Positions 8,890-18,986 of a stretch of 64,000 nt of DNA are shown in pieces. The notes beneath the pieces were generated by a model, which had not been told where the DNA came from, searched no databases, and was given only the letters and a program-made list of their open reading frames with translations. A program made the translations under genes and the position numbers. The DNA comes from Maribacter sedimenticola (lineage in GTDB: Bacteria; Bacteroidota; Bacteroidia; Flavobacteriales; Flavobacteriaceae). Location: the NCBI RefSeq assembly GCF_900188415.1, contig NZ_FZNV01000003.1, positions 248,001-312,000 on the forward strand, in the 5' to 3' direction. Within the stretch, counting starts at the first letter, position 1, and each line of letters opens with the position of its first letter.

Positions 8890-11298
8890 TTATTCCGTTC
8901 GTAAACTTTTCACCGGGTTGGCCCTAGCTGCCCTAACCGTACGTGTACCTATGGTAAGAAAGGCTATTACCAAAGCTAAAGCCCCAGCTGCTACAAAATA
9001 CCATATACTTAAATTAATTCTGTAGGCATAGTTCTGTAACCATGAACGCATGGCCCACCATGCAATTGGTGAAGCAATTACAAAGGCAATCAATACCAAT
9101 TTTAAAAAATCCTTGGTCAATATATAGGTAATTGAAGAAACACTTGCCCCTACAACTTTTCTAATGCCTATTTCCTTGGTGCGCTGTGAAACGATTAACA
9201 AAGACATTGCAAATAGCCCCATACAACTTAATATAATTGCCAGTATAGAACCACTTGTTATCATTTTAGCCGTTGTCTTTTCCCTTCTAAAAGTCCTATC
9301 TATATTTTCATCTAAAAAAGACCCTAAGAATTCTGCATTAGGCTCCAGTTTTTTCCAAGCATTTTCTATGGCTGCAAAAGAATTGGCCATATTTGCCGGT
9401 GATACTTTTACAAAGCCATAGGTAAGGTTTTGTTGCCTGCTCATAAAAAAAGTCATGGGTGCAATTTCCTGATCTAAATCCCTGAAGTTGTAATCTTTAA
9501 CAACCCCGTAAACGGGATAGAATACACCATCATCAATCTCTAATTGTGAAACTAACGGATCTTGCTCACCCAATTCTTTGGCCATTGCCTCATTGATCAC
9601 CACCCCTAAGCTATCACCGGCACTCTCAAAATTTCTTCCGGCTACCAAGTTTAACCCTAAGGTCTGAACATATTCATTGTCCACCACCAAAAAATTCGTC
9701 ATTACTATACGGCCTTTATATTCAAAACCGATACCACTAGAAGACCTACTACCATCTTTTCCAAGTCCCAAATTACTGTCAGAACCGCTTACCGAAACTA
9801 TATCCGGATTACCGTTCAACTCATCACGCAACAATGCTACCATATCATGACTATTACGCTTGCCGTTTAATGGAAAGGAGACCACCTGTTCCTTATCAAA
9901 CCCTAAATCCTTATTTCGCATATAATCAATTTGACCCCATAACACCAATGTCCCAATAATCATAAGTATAGCTATGCCAAATTGAAATACCATAAGTACG
10001 TTCCTCACCTTATTATTACCGGAAGATTCCAACTTTCCTTTTAAAGACTGTATGGTTCCCAAACGACTCATCAATAGGGCCGGATAACCACCTACCAACA
10101 TGGTAATAGCAAAAACCGTAAGTAAAAGTCCTATTAAAAACACAGGTGACATAAGTAGTTCTGAAGAAATCTGTGTATTGAATATGGATTTAAAATCACT
10201 TAAAAACACGGCACTGAATACTACACCTATAGTTATGGATAGTAAAAAGACAAACAAACTTTCACTCCAAAATTGAAAAAATAGTTGCTGCCTTTGTGCC
10301 CCTAAGGTTTTACGCATACCTATTTCCTTTAAGCGCTTTGCCGTTTTGGCAATACTCATATTTATATAATTTATACAGGCAATGAACACTATTAACAAGG
10401 CAATACCAAAGATGAGGTACGGCCCACTTCTACTCACCTCAACAAATCCGTTTTTAAAACTTGCAAAATGCACATCTTTAAGTGGTACTAGTTTAAGATT
10501 TATAAAACGGCCATTTTCATCTGCCGTGGCACCGTCTCTTTTTAACCGTTCTATTCCTTCCCCATAATGAAGATCAATAAATGCTTCACTGCTTTTTTCA
10601 AAGTCCGATGCCGCCAAACCTTCCTCAAGTTCTACATATACCGCATGATATTGTCTATCCCATGCTTCTTTACTCACCCCATATTCATTATGACTTTCAA
10701 ATCTAGCAGCTATTTGAAAATCTAAATTGCTCTGTGGAAGAATATTATCCGCGATAGCACTTACCGTGAACGGTTTTTCTTCCCCATTGACCAAAAGATT
10801 AACTGTTTTACCTATAACCTCTGTTGACCCAAATAATTTATCTGCCCCATCTTTGGTCATTACAACAGAATTTAAATTTTCTAAAGGATTCTTGTCATTG
10901 CCATTACGAACAGGGAAGCTGAACATGGAAAAGAATTCCTGGTCTACCCAAATAACATCCATACTTACCTCTTTTCCCTTATAAAGGGCAAGCGTGCCGT
11001 CCTCAACACAGCGGGCAATACGCTTTACCCCTGGAACTTCTGAATATAATGCAGGGGCTAAAGGTGCTGGTTGAACGGCACCCACCTTAGGTCCTTTGGG
11101 TGTTTGTTCCGTACGTACAACTTTATAAATAGCATCTCCATTGGTATGAAAACCATCATAGGAAAGTTGAAAAACAGCGGCCATAGCCAACAATATTGCA
11201 ACGGCAAAAGCTACCGACAATCCCGTTACATTTAAGCCGGTATTTGTTTTGTCCTTTACTAAATTTCGCCAAGCTACTTTTAAATAATTTTTAAACAT
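8890..11298 (-). CDS. Double-FtsX ABC permease (7th in transcription order)
   Basis: 802 residues, start MFKNYLKVAWRN, end NPVKSLRTE. Coupling segments read KEIGMRKTLGAQRQQL and KEIGIRKVVGASVSSI. The first periplasmic domain contains the lysine-rich TPKGPKVGAVQPAPLAP stretch after the first TM; the exposed domains differ clearly from those of its neighbours while the membrane parts are similar. Gaps of 34 bp to permease 6 and 12 bp to permease 8 put it inside one transcript. No separate promoter was seen. Confidence 0.92.
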   Translation of the reverse strand: MFKNYLKVAWRNLVKDKTNTGLNVTGLSVAFAVAILLAMAAVFQLSYDGFHTNGDAIYKVVRTEQTPKGPKVGAVQPAPLAPALYSEVPGVKRIARCVEDGTLALYKGKEVSMDVIWVDQEFFSMFSFPVRNGNDKNPLENLNSVVMTKDGADKLFGSTEVIGKTVNLLVNGEEKPFTVSAIADNILPQSNLDFQIAARFESHNEYGVSKEAWDRQYHAVYVELEEGLAASDFEKSSEAFIDLHYGEGIERLKRDGATADENGRFINLKLVPLKDVHFASFKNGFVEVSRSGPYLIFGIALLIVFIACINYINMSIAKTAKRLKEIGMRKTLGAQRQQLFFQFWSESLFVFLLSITIGVVFSAVFLSDFKSIFNTQISSELLMSPVFLIGLLLTVFAITMLVGGYPALLMSRLGTIQSLKGKLESSGNNKVRNVLMVFQFGIAILMIIGTLVLWGQIDYMRNKDLGFDKEQVVSFPLNGKRNSHDMVALLRDELNGNPDIVSVSGSDSNLGLGKDGSRSSSGIGFEYKGRIVMTNFLVVDNEYVQTLGLNLVAGRNFESAGDSLGVVINEAMAKELGEQDPLVSQLEIDDGVFYPVYGVVKDYNFRDLDQEIAPMTFFMSRQQNLTYGFVKVSPANMANSFAAIENAWKKLEPNAEFLGSFLDENIDRTFRREKTTAKMITSGSILAIILSCMGLFAMSLLIVSQRTKEIGIRKVVGASVSSITYILTKDFLKLVLIAFVIASPIAWWAMRSWLQNYAYRINLSIWYFVAAGALALVIAFLTIGTRTVRAARANPVKSLRTE

Positions 11299-11332
11299 GA
11301 TTCTCGTTTTTGATTGATTGATGACGTATCTA

Positions 11333-13723
11333 TCACTCCGTCCGTAAACTTTTTACAGGGTTTGCCAAAGCCGCACTTATGGCCTGAAAACTAACCGTAA
11401 ACAGCGCTATAAAAAGGGCCAGTATTCCTGCCAATGCAAACACGGTCCAACCCAAGTCAACCCTATATGCAAAATCTTGCAGCCATTTGGTCATTAGCCA
11501 ATATGCCATTGGGAACGCTATGGTAACAGCAACCAAGACCAGTTTTAGGAAATCCTTGGACAACATTTGCGCAATACCTAATACAGAAGCGCCCAATACC
11601 TTCCTGACACCAATTTCCTTTTTACGTTGTTCTGCCGTATAAGCGGCCAAGCCAAAAAGACCCAAACAGGCTACAAAAATTGCCAATACGCAAAATATAA
11701 GCCCCATGAACGCTGTTTTACGTTCTTGTGCATAAAGGCGTTCCATATTTTTGTCCAAAAAGACATATTCAAAGGCGGCATCTGAAATAACGGATTCAAA
11801 GGTTGATTTCAATTGGTTCAACGTTTCCGTTAGGTCTGCACTTTTAACCCGCATAAGAACAAAAGATTTAGCCTCACTTCTAAAATTATGGAACGCATAG
11901 GCCCCTATTGGCCTATGAAGAGATTCGTAATTAAAGTCATCCACTATTCCGGTTATTCTAGCTTTATTACCAAAACCTCCTATCAAAACATTTTTACCTA
12001 TTGCTTCTTTCGGTGAATACCCCAAATAGTCTATGGCCTTTTTGTTCAGAACAACTTCTATAAGCGTATCTCCTTCCTGTTTTACCAATGGCAATGTTTT
12101 ACCTGCCAACAGTTTTAATTTTAATAGCTCAATAACCTCGGCGTCTGAATGATTAGTACTTAATTGGAGACCACTTTCATCGTTCTCATTTTTGAACAAC
12201 ATACGACCGCTAACGGAAATGCCCGGAAAACCTTGGGCCATGGCTACATCAGATACGGAACTTAGTGATTTAAACTCCTCTACCAATGTTTGTTTAATAG
12301 CTGCTCCACGTATTCCTCCCGTGGTTACAGCAATTGTATTTTCAGGTTCATAACCCAGTTTCTGTTGCTGCATAAATTGTAATTGCTGGTTAATAACAGT
12401 TACGGCAACTATTAAAACCACCGATGCCGCAAATTGCAGAACCACCAATCCTTTCCTTAAAGTTATAACCCCTTTACCACTGTTGGTACCTGTATTTAAA
12501 ACAGCTTTTGGTGAGGACCTGGAAAGATAAAAGGCAGGATAGGAACCGGCAACCAAGCTGGTAATTAACCAGAACAAACCCAATCCTAATAACATTTCTA
12601 CGCGTAATAACAATGAAATTTGCAATTCCTGACCTGTTATAGCATTAAATGCCGGAATCAATAAAGCCGAAATACCTATACCAATAAGCAGGGAAATAAA
12701 TGTTACCAAGCCTGTTTCCGCATAAAAACGCACAACCAAACTTTTTGAGGATGCCCCTAAAGTTTTATTTATACCAACATCTTTGGTACGCTTTTGCGAT
12801 TTTGCCGTCATCAAGTTCATGTAGTTGACACAAGCGATCAATAAAATCAATAGTGCAAGAAATGTCAAGTTGCGTATTTCAGCAATGTCCCCAATATTGT
12901 TTGAATAGGAATTGACATACCCTGCAGAAAATAAATGTACTTTTTCCAAAGGCTGCAATGAAAACGAGAACCATTGCCCTGCCTTATCTACATTTTTATC
13001 CAAAACCGTTTGCATTTGCATCTCTGTGGTAGCAACAGATGCATTAGGTTCTAACTGGACATAGGTCTCAAAACTGGAATTTCCCCAACTTGGCTCCTTA
13101 TACGCAAAAGTGGAACTAAATGAACCTATGGCATTATATGAAATCGAACTGTTGGACGCAAAATCCTTAAAAACACCTATAACCTCTAAATGATCTTCAT
13201 TGTCCACTAAAATAGTTTTCCCAATAGGGTTTTCACCGCCAAAATATTTTTTTGCCGTACTCTGGGACAACGCTACCGTATTGGGTCTTTCCAAAGCCTT
13301 GTATGATTTGCCCTCTACGATCTGTATATTAAAAATCTCAAACAGTTCCGGGTCGCACCAGTAAAGTTCTTTTTCTAAAAAATTGGTGTTGCCAACCTTA
13401 ACAAAAGCTGTTTCGCCAAAACCATGTCTTAAGATGCGGGCCGCCTTTTTTACGGTTGGTATATCAGTCTTAAGCGCTGGAGCTACTGCTGCGGGTGCCG
13501 TGCATAGTACTTGCTTATCATAACTTTCATCGGTATGGACCAAAACCCTAAAAATATCTTTCTTTTGCTCATATTCTGTATCAAAACTCCGTTCATAACT
13601 TATAAATAAGAATAGGACAATGGTAATGGCCAAGCCAAGGGAAAGCCCTAAAATATTTATTCCTGAGAACAATCTATTTGTCCTTAGACTTCTCCAAGCA
13701 ATTTTTAAGTTGTTATTGAACAT
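11333..13723 (-). CDS. Double-FtsX ABC permease (6th in transcription order)
   Basis: 796 residues, start MFNNNLKIAWRS, end NPVKSLRTE. The second coupling segment is canonical (KEIGVRKVLGASVLGI). The first reads KDVGINKTLGASSKSL, with Asn where the seven other copies have Arg. This is a charge loss at the surface expected to dock on the ATPase. The 42-bp gap to permease 5 contains a weak form of the shared leader (AAAAAATAAATC before ATG). It belongs to the permease 5-8 sub-operon. Confidence 0.92.
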   Translation of the reverse strand: MFNNNLKIAWRSLRTNRLFSGINILGLSLGLAITIVLFLFISYERSFDTEYEQKKDIFRVLVHTDESYDKQVLCTAPAAVAPALKTDIPTVKKAARILRHGFGETAFVKVGNTNFLEKELYWCDPELFEIFNIQIVEGKSYKALERPNTVALSQSTAKKYFGGENPIGKTILVDNEDHLEVIGVFKDFASNSSISYNAIGSFSSTFAYKEPSWGNSSFETYVQLEPNASVATTEMQMQTVLDKNVDKAGQWFSFSLQPLEKVHLFSAGYVNSYSNNIGDIAEIRNLTFLALLILLIACVNYMNLMTAKSQKRTKDVGINKTLGASSKSLVVRFYAETGLVTFISLLIGIGISALLIPAFNAITGQELQISLLLRVEMLLGLGLFWLITSLVAGSYPAFYLSRSSPKAVLNTGTNSGKGVITLRKGLVVLQFAASVVLIVAVTVINQQLQFMQQQKLGYEPENTIAVTTGGIRGAAIKQTLVEEFKSLSSVSDVAMAQGFPGISVSGRMLFKNENDESGLQLSTNHSDAEVIELLKLKLLAGKTLPLVKQEGDTLIEVVLNKKAIDYLGYSPKEAIGKNVLIGGFGNKARITGIVDDFNYESLHRPIGAYAFHNFRSEAKSFVLMRVKSADLTETLNQLKSTFESVISDAAFEYVFLDKNMERLYAQERKTAFMGLIFCVLAIFVACLGLFGLAAYTAEQRKKEIGVRKVLGASVLGIAQMLSKDFLKLVLVAVTIAFPMAYWLMTKWLQDFAYRVDLGWTVFALAGILALFIALFTVSFQAISAALANPVKSLRTE

Positions 13724-13765
13724 GATTTATTTTTTTGGTTTGATTGATACGTTATGACCTTTCCC

Positions 13766-16165
13766 TTATTCCGTTCGCAAACTTTTTACAGGGTTTGCCC
13801 TTGCTGCCTTGATTGCCTGAAAACTTACGGTAGCTATGGTTACCAACATAGCTCCCATCATGGCCAAGGCGAAAATCCACCATTTAAGAATTACCCGATA
13901 CGGATATTCCTGTAACCAACCGTTCATAATGAAATAAGCTATAGGTACGGCAATAAAACAAGAGATGACCACCAACTTTAAAAAGTCCTTGGAAAGCATG
14001 TTCCATACATTAAAAATAGAAGCGCCCAATACTTTACGTACACCTATTTCCTTTTTACGTTGTTCCGCCACAAAAGATGTCAACCCAAATAGCCCCAAGC
14101 AACTAATTAAAATGGCAAGTGCCGTAAATACTCCGGACAGGGTTCCTATGCGCTCCTCGGATGCAAATTTTTCGCCATATTCACTATCAACAAAATCATA
14201 TTCAAAAGGAATGTCAGGAAAATGCTCCTTAAACACTCGTTCTATCGTTGCAATATTTTGTGATGCACTTTTATCTGGATTTAATCTCAGGTTATAATAA
14301 CTTGCATTATTGAACCGGTCATATACGTACATTCCTTGCTTTACCGGTTCATAAGGAGATTGCGTAATCATATCTTGAACCACCCCTATTATTTTTAATG
14401 GTGGATTTGGATCTTCATCATCATCGTCTCGTAACAACTGCCCTACAGGATTTTCCATACCCAAATATTTTTTGGCCGTTTCATTGATAAGAACGCCCAA
14501 GGAATCGGTTGCAAAATCCCTTGAAAAATCCCTTCCTTCTACAATTTTCATATTAAGGGATTTTGCATATTCCGGAGAAACCTCGGTCCATGCCAAATCT
14601 TCTTGAAAACCTTCTGGTTTCCCCTCCCAAATAAAACCGCTTCTATTGGACCATATTCTGGTGGTTGGGCTACTAGATGTTGACATTTCCACCACAGCAC
14701 CTGAGCCAATGAATTCCGCCCGCATTAAATCATATTTTCCATTAAAGTCCTGACTAAAAGTGGGTATCTGTATTAACCCTTCCTTATCATACCCAACCGG
14801 ACGGTCCTTTGCAAAATTTATCTGTTGCATAACAATAACGGTACCTATAATAAATGCAACGGAGACCGTAAATTGCAACACGACCAGTATCTTTCTGGGC
14901 AAACCTGCATATTTACCCGTTTTAAAAGTGCCCTTAAGCACATCTACGGGCCTAAAGGAAGAAAGATACAAGGCCGGATAACTCCCAGCCACTATTGCCG
15001 TGAACAATATAAATATCAAAGATGCCCCCCAAAACTTAATATTCCCCCAAGGAAAGGAAATCTCTTTTCTGGAGAGTTCGTTAAAACCGTTCAAGGATAG
15101 CAGCACCATTAATAAGGCCACGACAAAAGCAAACAAAACCACAATAAAGGATTCACTCAAAAATTGATAGATCAATTGTCCTCTCTGTGATCCAATAGAT
15201 TTACGTATACCTACTTCCTTGCCCCTTTTCTCTGAACGAGCCGTACTCAAATTCATGAAATTGATACACGCCAATAACAATACAAAAGCACCAATGATAC
15301 CAAATAGCCATACGTATTTTATACGACCACCTACTTGTTCACCATTTTCAAAATTACTTCTCAAGTACCAATCCTTCATAGGAAACAAAAAAATCTGAGC
15401 ATCAAATTCCCTAGAATTTTCATTAAGGTCCTGTTTCACCATTTTAATGGAGTTGGATACTTGCTCCATTGTAGTATTATCCGCTAACTGTACAAACAAT
15501 TGAAAGGAGTTGTTTCCCCACGAATCCTCTGCATTACGAATCCATTCGTTTACTGCTAAATACTTCTCCCAAGGAATGATATAATCGGTGTCGTTAAAGG
15601 AGTTATTTACCGGTATATCCTTATATACCGCGCTGACATTCAACTTATGCTCATTGCTTACCGTGACCGTTTTACCTATTGGATCTTCATTACCGAACAA
15701 GGCATCTGCGGTGGATGCGGATAACATAATAGAATTGATTTCGCGTAACCCATCCTTTTCGCCTTTTATAATTTCTAGGCCAAAAAGTTCCGGTCCATTT
15801 GGCTGCATATAATTACCCGGTCTGGATATGCTCTTTTCACCATATTTTAAGTAATGATCATTGGTCCAAGAACACATGATCACGTGTTTAAAACTATCGC
15901 CATAACCATCTTTTAAGGCTTTCTCCAAAGGTCTTGGAATGGCAGGGCCGGTACCTGTTTCGCCATTAAAGGTTTGCGATTGAAAAACTTGGGCAATACG
16001 ATCTTTATTTTTAAAATAGTCGTTGTAGGTAAGTTCATCTTGAATCCATAGCCCAATGATGAGCGTAACCGCCATTCCCAAGGCTAGTCCACCCACATTT
16101 ATAACAGTATACCCTTTATTTTTAAGAAGATTTCTCCAAGCTATTTTCAGGTAGTTCTTAAACAT
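13766..16165 (-). CDS. Double-FtsX ABC permease (5th in transcription order), first gene of a sub-operon
   Basis: 799 residues, start MFKNYLKIAWRNLLKNKGY, end NPVKSLRTE. Coupling segments read KEVGIRKSIGSQRGQL and KEIGVRKVLGASIFNV. It is preceded by a 227-bp gap that holds a sigma-54-like promoter (16232-16247) and a tandem-palindrome upstream site (16301-16339). It therefore probably starts its own transcript covering permeases 5 to 8 and the distal ATPase. An unusual acidic loop (RDDDDEDPNPP) lies in the second periplasmic domain. Confidence 0.92.
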   Translation of the reverse strand: MFKNYLKIAWRNLLKNKGYTVINVGGLALGMAVTLIIGLWIQDELTYNDYFKNKDRIAQVFQSQTFNGETGTGPAIPRPLEKALKDGYGDSFKHVIMCSWTNDHYLKYGEKSISRPGNYMQPNGPELFGLEIIKGEKDGLREINSIMLSASTADALFGNEDPIGKTVTVSNEHKLNVSAVYKDIPVNNSFNDTDYIIPWEKYLAVNEWIRNAEDSWGNNSFQLFVQLADNTTMEQVSNSIKMVKQDLNENSREFDAQIFLFPMKDWYLRSNFENGEQVGGRIKYVWLFGIIGAFVLLLACINFMNLSTARSEKRGKEVGIRKSIGSQRGQLIYQFLSESFIVVLFAFVVALLMVLLSLNGFNELSRKEISFPWGNIKFWGASLIFILFTAIVAGSYPALYLSSFRPVDVLKGTFKTGKYAGLPRKILVVLQFTVSVAFIIGTVIVMQQINFAKDRPVGYDKEGLIQIPTFSQDFNGKYDLMRAEFIGSGAVVEMSTSSSPTTRIWSNRSGFIWEGKPEGFQEDLAWTEVSPEYAKSLNMKIVEGRDFSRDFATDSLGVLINETAKKYLGMENPVGQLLRDDDDEDPNPPLKIIGVVQDMITQSPYEPVKQGMYVYDRFNNASYYNLRLNPDKSASQNIATIERVFKEHFPDIPFEYDFVDSEYGEKFASEERIGTLSGVFTALAILISCLGLFGLTSFVAEQRKKEIGVRKVLGASIFNVWNMLSKDFLKLVVISCFIAVPIAYFIMNGWLQEYPYRVILKWWIFALAMMGAMLVTIATVSFQAIKAARANPVKSLRTE

Positions 16166-16231
16166 GATGTTCGTTTTTTGGTTGATATTTAGTTAATCCT
16201 AAACATTGATTGATTGATGATATAAAATATG

Positions 16232-16247
16232 GAACTAATTCCGTGCC
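16232..16247 (-). promoter_or_regulatory. Sigma-54-like promoter before permease 5
   Basis: The minus strand reads TGGCACG-GAAT-TAGTT. TGGCACG is a perfect sigma-54 -24 element, and the G of the -12 element is in the correct register (GG-N10-G). The rest of the -12 element is TAGTT instead of TTGCW. The same variant occurs at 18873-18888 and 29856-29871. The predicted leader is roughly 55 bases. Confidence 0.72.
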
Positions 16248-16300
16248 ATTATGTTAAGCATCTAATTACTAGATACTTAAATTACAAGTAAATTTTCATA

Positions 16301-16339
16301 TGTAAAATATTTTGACAAAAGATGTACAATATATTTACA
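16301..16339. promoter_or_regulatory. Enhancer-type site: two tandem TGT-N11-ACA palindromes
   Basis: Site 1 is TGTAAAATATTTTGACA (16301-16317) and site 2 is TGTACAATATATTTACA (16323-16339). Their starts are 22 bp apart, or two helical turns, and the whole 39 bp has dyad symmetry about 16320. It lies 54 bp upstream of the TGGCACG element. This is the layout of a binding site for an NtrC-type activator. I infer that the activator is the regulator encoded at 30033-31397. Confidence 0.68.
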
Positions 16340-16392
16340 AGGACTACTTAAAAATTAGAATGTTACAAGTAGTTTATTACAACTAATCTTAA

Positions 16393-18825
16393 CTACTCTG
16401 ACCGTAAACTTTTCACGGGATTAACGATTGCCGCTTTTATACTTTGGTAGCTTACCGTTAGTATTGCTACGATAATGGCCAATACAGCTGCCAAAAAGAA
16501 TACCCCAACACCAATCTCTATTCTATAAGAGAAATCTTCTAGCCATTTATTCATGACATACCATCCTACGGGCAAAGAAATCAATATGGCTACGCCTACC
16601 AATTTTAGGAAATCTACCGTAAGCCGATATGAAATCTGACTTACAGTAGCCCCCAATACTTTTCTAACGCCAATTTCTTTAGTGCGCTTCTCAGCATTAA
16701 AGGCAGCTAATCCAAATAATCCCAAACAAGCAATGAAAATGGATAGAATAGTAAAAATGAAAAATATCTGACTCAGTTTTTGTTCTGCTTCATAAGTGGT
16801 ATTAAAGGCCTCATCCATAAACCGGTAATCGAAAGGTTGACCTGGCGCCATAGTGTTCCACGTATTTTCAATGGCTTTAATATTATCTGCATAATTTCCT
16901 CCACTCATTCTTACCGCCATGTTTTGGGCATTTGAATTTAAATGCATACCCAAGGCACTAATATTTGTACGCAGCGTTCTATAATGAAAGTCTTTAACCA
17001 CTCCAATTATGGTATAGTAGGTAGGGTTTTCTTGTTCTATTTCTTCTGATATACGTAAGCCTAATGCTTCTTCTGCCGTTACATTTAAAATAGGCAGCGT
17101 AGCTTCATTGATTATTATGGCTGTAGAATCCGATGCATACGTCGGGTTAAAATCACGACCGGCAACCAATTCCATTTCCATAGTTTTTAGATAATCTGTA
17201 TCTACGTCCCACTCTTGCATTTGTATGGCACTTTCTTGATCTCTAGAACCTTCTTCAAAGAATGAAGAGTCTGATCGCCAAGATGGTGTTGGGTAATAAT
17301 TACTTAACGTAGCACTCTTAACAAAACCCATATTCACAATCTGTTCTTTAAAAGCCTTGGTTTTGGACCCTAATGCACCCAATTCATTTATTAACAATAC
17401 TTGGTCCTTGGAGAAGCCCAGATCTTTATTCTGAATGTAATTCAATTGCTGAAATACCACTAAGGTGCTGATAATAAGAAATACCGAAATTGAAAATTGA
17501 AAAATAACTAGGGCATTACGTACCCTACCATTCCCCACACTTTCAGTACTATTACCTTTTAACGTTTTAACGGGTGTAAACCTCGACATAAAAAATGCAG
17601 GATAGCTACCTGACAATATTCCAAGTAACATAGTTGCCCCTATTAATGCCAGCCAGAATAAGGGCTGAGTAAACGGAATTTCAATTGATTTACCCGTAAA
17701 GCCATTGAAAAAAGGCAATGCTACCAGTGTAATCAATAGTGCCGCAAGTAAGGACACAAATGCAATTAATCCTGATTCGGTTAAAAATTGAAAGACCAAA
17801 TTCAATTTATTTGAGCCCAAGGTTTTACGCACACCTACTTCTTTGGCTCTCTTTAACGAATGAGCCGTAGACAAATTCATAAAATTAACACTTGCCAAAA
17901 TAATCAAGAACAGTCCAATAAAAGAAAGAATGTAGATATTCTGAATACTGCTCGTTGCACTCATTTCCGAGCTTTTATCTGAATGCAAATGAATATCGGT
18001 CAAGGGCATGGTGTGGTACCGAATGTAATTACCGGATGCCGCAAACGACTCTGCCGTCATACCCGGAAAATATTTTTGTGCCCATGGCAACATGTAGCGC
18101 TCTAACATACCTTGTAAGGGCTCTTGAAAATCCTCAGCCTTGGCCCCGGGAATTAACTTTATAAATGTAAAATAATTATTACCGCCCCAATTATCTTCTC
18201 TTGATGCCACGTTGCCCGCCATTGCCAAAAACACACTGTAATCATTGAAATAAGAATTTTTGGGCATATCTTCTATGATACCTGTTACCGTATATGTATC
18301 GGTATTATCCAACAATAAATTTTGACCTATAACATCTGTAGAACCAAAATGTTTTTCTGCTGCAGTTTTAGTAAGCACCAAAGAGTTGGTACCCGTTAAT
18401 GCCGTTTTGGCATCACCTGCAAGTAAGTCTATCCCAAAGAATTCAAAAACAGTGGAATCGGCATAGGTAATATAGTTTTCTTTGGCACTTTTATTTCCTC
18501 CAACTTTCTTAACATAAGCACTACCTATAGTTCTAAAACGCACTGAAGCTTCTACCTGCGGATAGTCTCTTTTTAAAGTTTCCGCCATTGGTGCGGCAGC
18601 TTCCCCTGCCTTAATTTCCGCTCCACCAAATTTGATATCAGAATCTATACGATAAATCCTATCTGCATCGGCAAACATTTTATCGTAGCTAAGCTCATCG
18701 TAGATATATAGCGATATAATCAATGCCCCAGCCATACCTATGGCTAGACCAAATGTATTTAGAAAAGTGAAAAAGGCTTGCTTTTTTAGACTCCTCCAGG
18801 CTATTTTAATATAATTCCTAAACAT
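16393..18825 (-). CDS. Double-FtsX ABC permease (4th in transcription order), own promoter
   Basis: 810 residues, start MFRNYIKIAWRSLKKQ, end NPVKSLRSE (Ser in place of the usual Thr). Coupling segments read KEVGVRKTLGSNKLNL and KEIGVRKVLGATVSQI; the following LTVDFLKLV is shared with permease 1, where the others read LSKDF, LTKDF or LSQDF. It has its own sigma-54-like promoter and upstream site in the 161-bp gap on its 5' side, and another such promoter follows it. It can therefore be expressed as a single-gene unit. Confidence 0.92.
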   Translation of the reverse strand: MFRNYIKIAWRSLKKQAFFTFLNTFGLAIGMAGALIISLYIYDELSYDKMFADADRIYRIDSDIKFGGAEIKAGEAAAPMAETLKRDYPQVEASVRFRTIGSAYVKKVGGNKSAKENYITYADSTVFEFFGIDLLAGDAKTALTGTNSLVLTKTAAEKHFGSTDVIGQNLLLDNTDTYTVTGIIEDMPKNSYFNDYSVFLAMAGNVASREDNWGGNNYFTFIKLIPGAKAEDFQEPLQGMLERYMLPWAQKYFPGMTAESFAASGNYIRYHTMPLTDIHLHSDKSSEMSATSSIQNIYILSFIGLFLIILASVNFMNLSTAHSLKRAKEVGVRKTLGSNKLNLVFQFLTESGLIAFVSLLAALLITLVALPFFNGFTGKSIEIPFTQPLFWLALIGATMLLGILSGSYPAFFMSRFTPVKTLKGNSTESVGNGRVRNALVIFQFSISVFLIISTLVVFQQLNYIQNKDLGFSKDQVLLINELGALGSKTKAFKEQIVNMGFVKSATLSNYYPTPSWRSDSSFFEEGSRDQESAIQMQEWDVDTDYLKTMEMELVAGRDFNPTYASDSTAIIINEATLPILNVTAEEALGLRISEEIEQENPTYYTIIGVVKDFHYRTLRTNISALGMHLNSNAQNMAVRMSGGNYADNIKAIENTWNTMAPGQPFDYRFMDEAFNTTYEAEQKLSQIFFIFTILSIFIACLGLFGLAAFNAEKRTKEIGVRKVLGATVSQISYRLTVDFLKLVGVAILISLPVGWYVMNKWLEDFSYRIEIGVGVFFLAAVLAIIVAILTVSYQSIKAAIVNPVKSLRSE

Positions 18826-18872
18826 AGTTCCCGTATTTTGATTGATGATGAATAACTTTATGATGTATAAAG

Positions 18873-18888
18873 AACTAAATTCGTGCCA
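18873..18888 (-). promoter_or_regulatory. Sigma-54-like promoter before permease 4
   Basis: The minus strand reads TGGCACG-AATT-TAGTT, the same -24 element and the same TAGTW -12 variant as at the other two sites. Flanking bases are also shared with the permease 5 promoter (GTTC follows in the transcribed direction here and TTCC there). The predicted leader is about 38 bases. Confidence 0.72.
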
Positions 18889-18941
18889 CTAACGTAATGA
18901 ATTGATTTTCAGAATTATACATTTTCATACATTTAGAATAG

Positions 18942-18980
18942 TGTAAAATTTTTAGACAAAAATTGTCCAATCTTTTTACA
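18942..18980. promoter_or_regulatory. Enhancer-type site: two tandem TGT-N11-ACA palindromes
   Basis: Site 1 is TGTAAAATTTTTAGACA (18942-18958) and site 2 is TGTCCAATCTTTTTACA (18964-18980), again with a 22-bp period. The distance to the TGGCACG element is 54 bp, exactly as at the permease 5 promoter. It ends 6 bp before the permease 3 stop codon, so nearly all of the intergenic DNA is used for regulation. Confidence 0.68.
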
Positions 18981-18986
18981 GGTCGT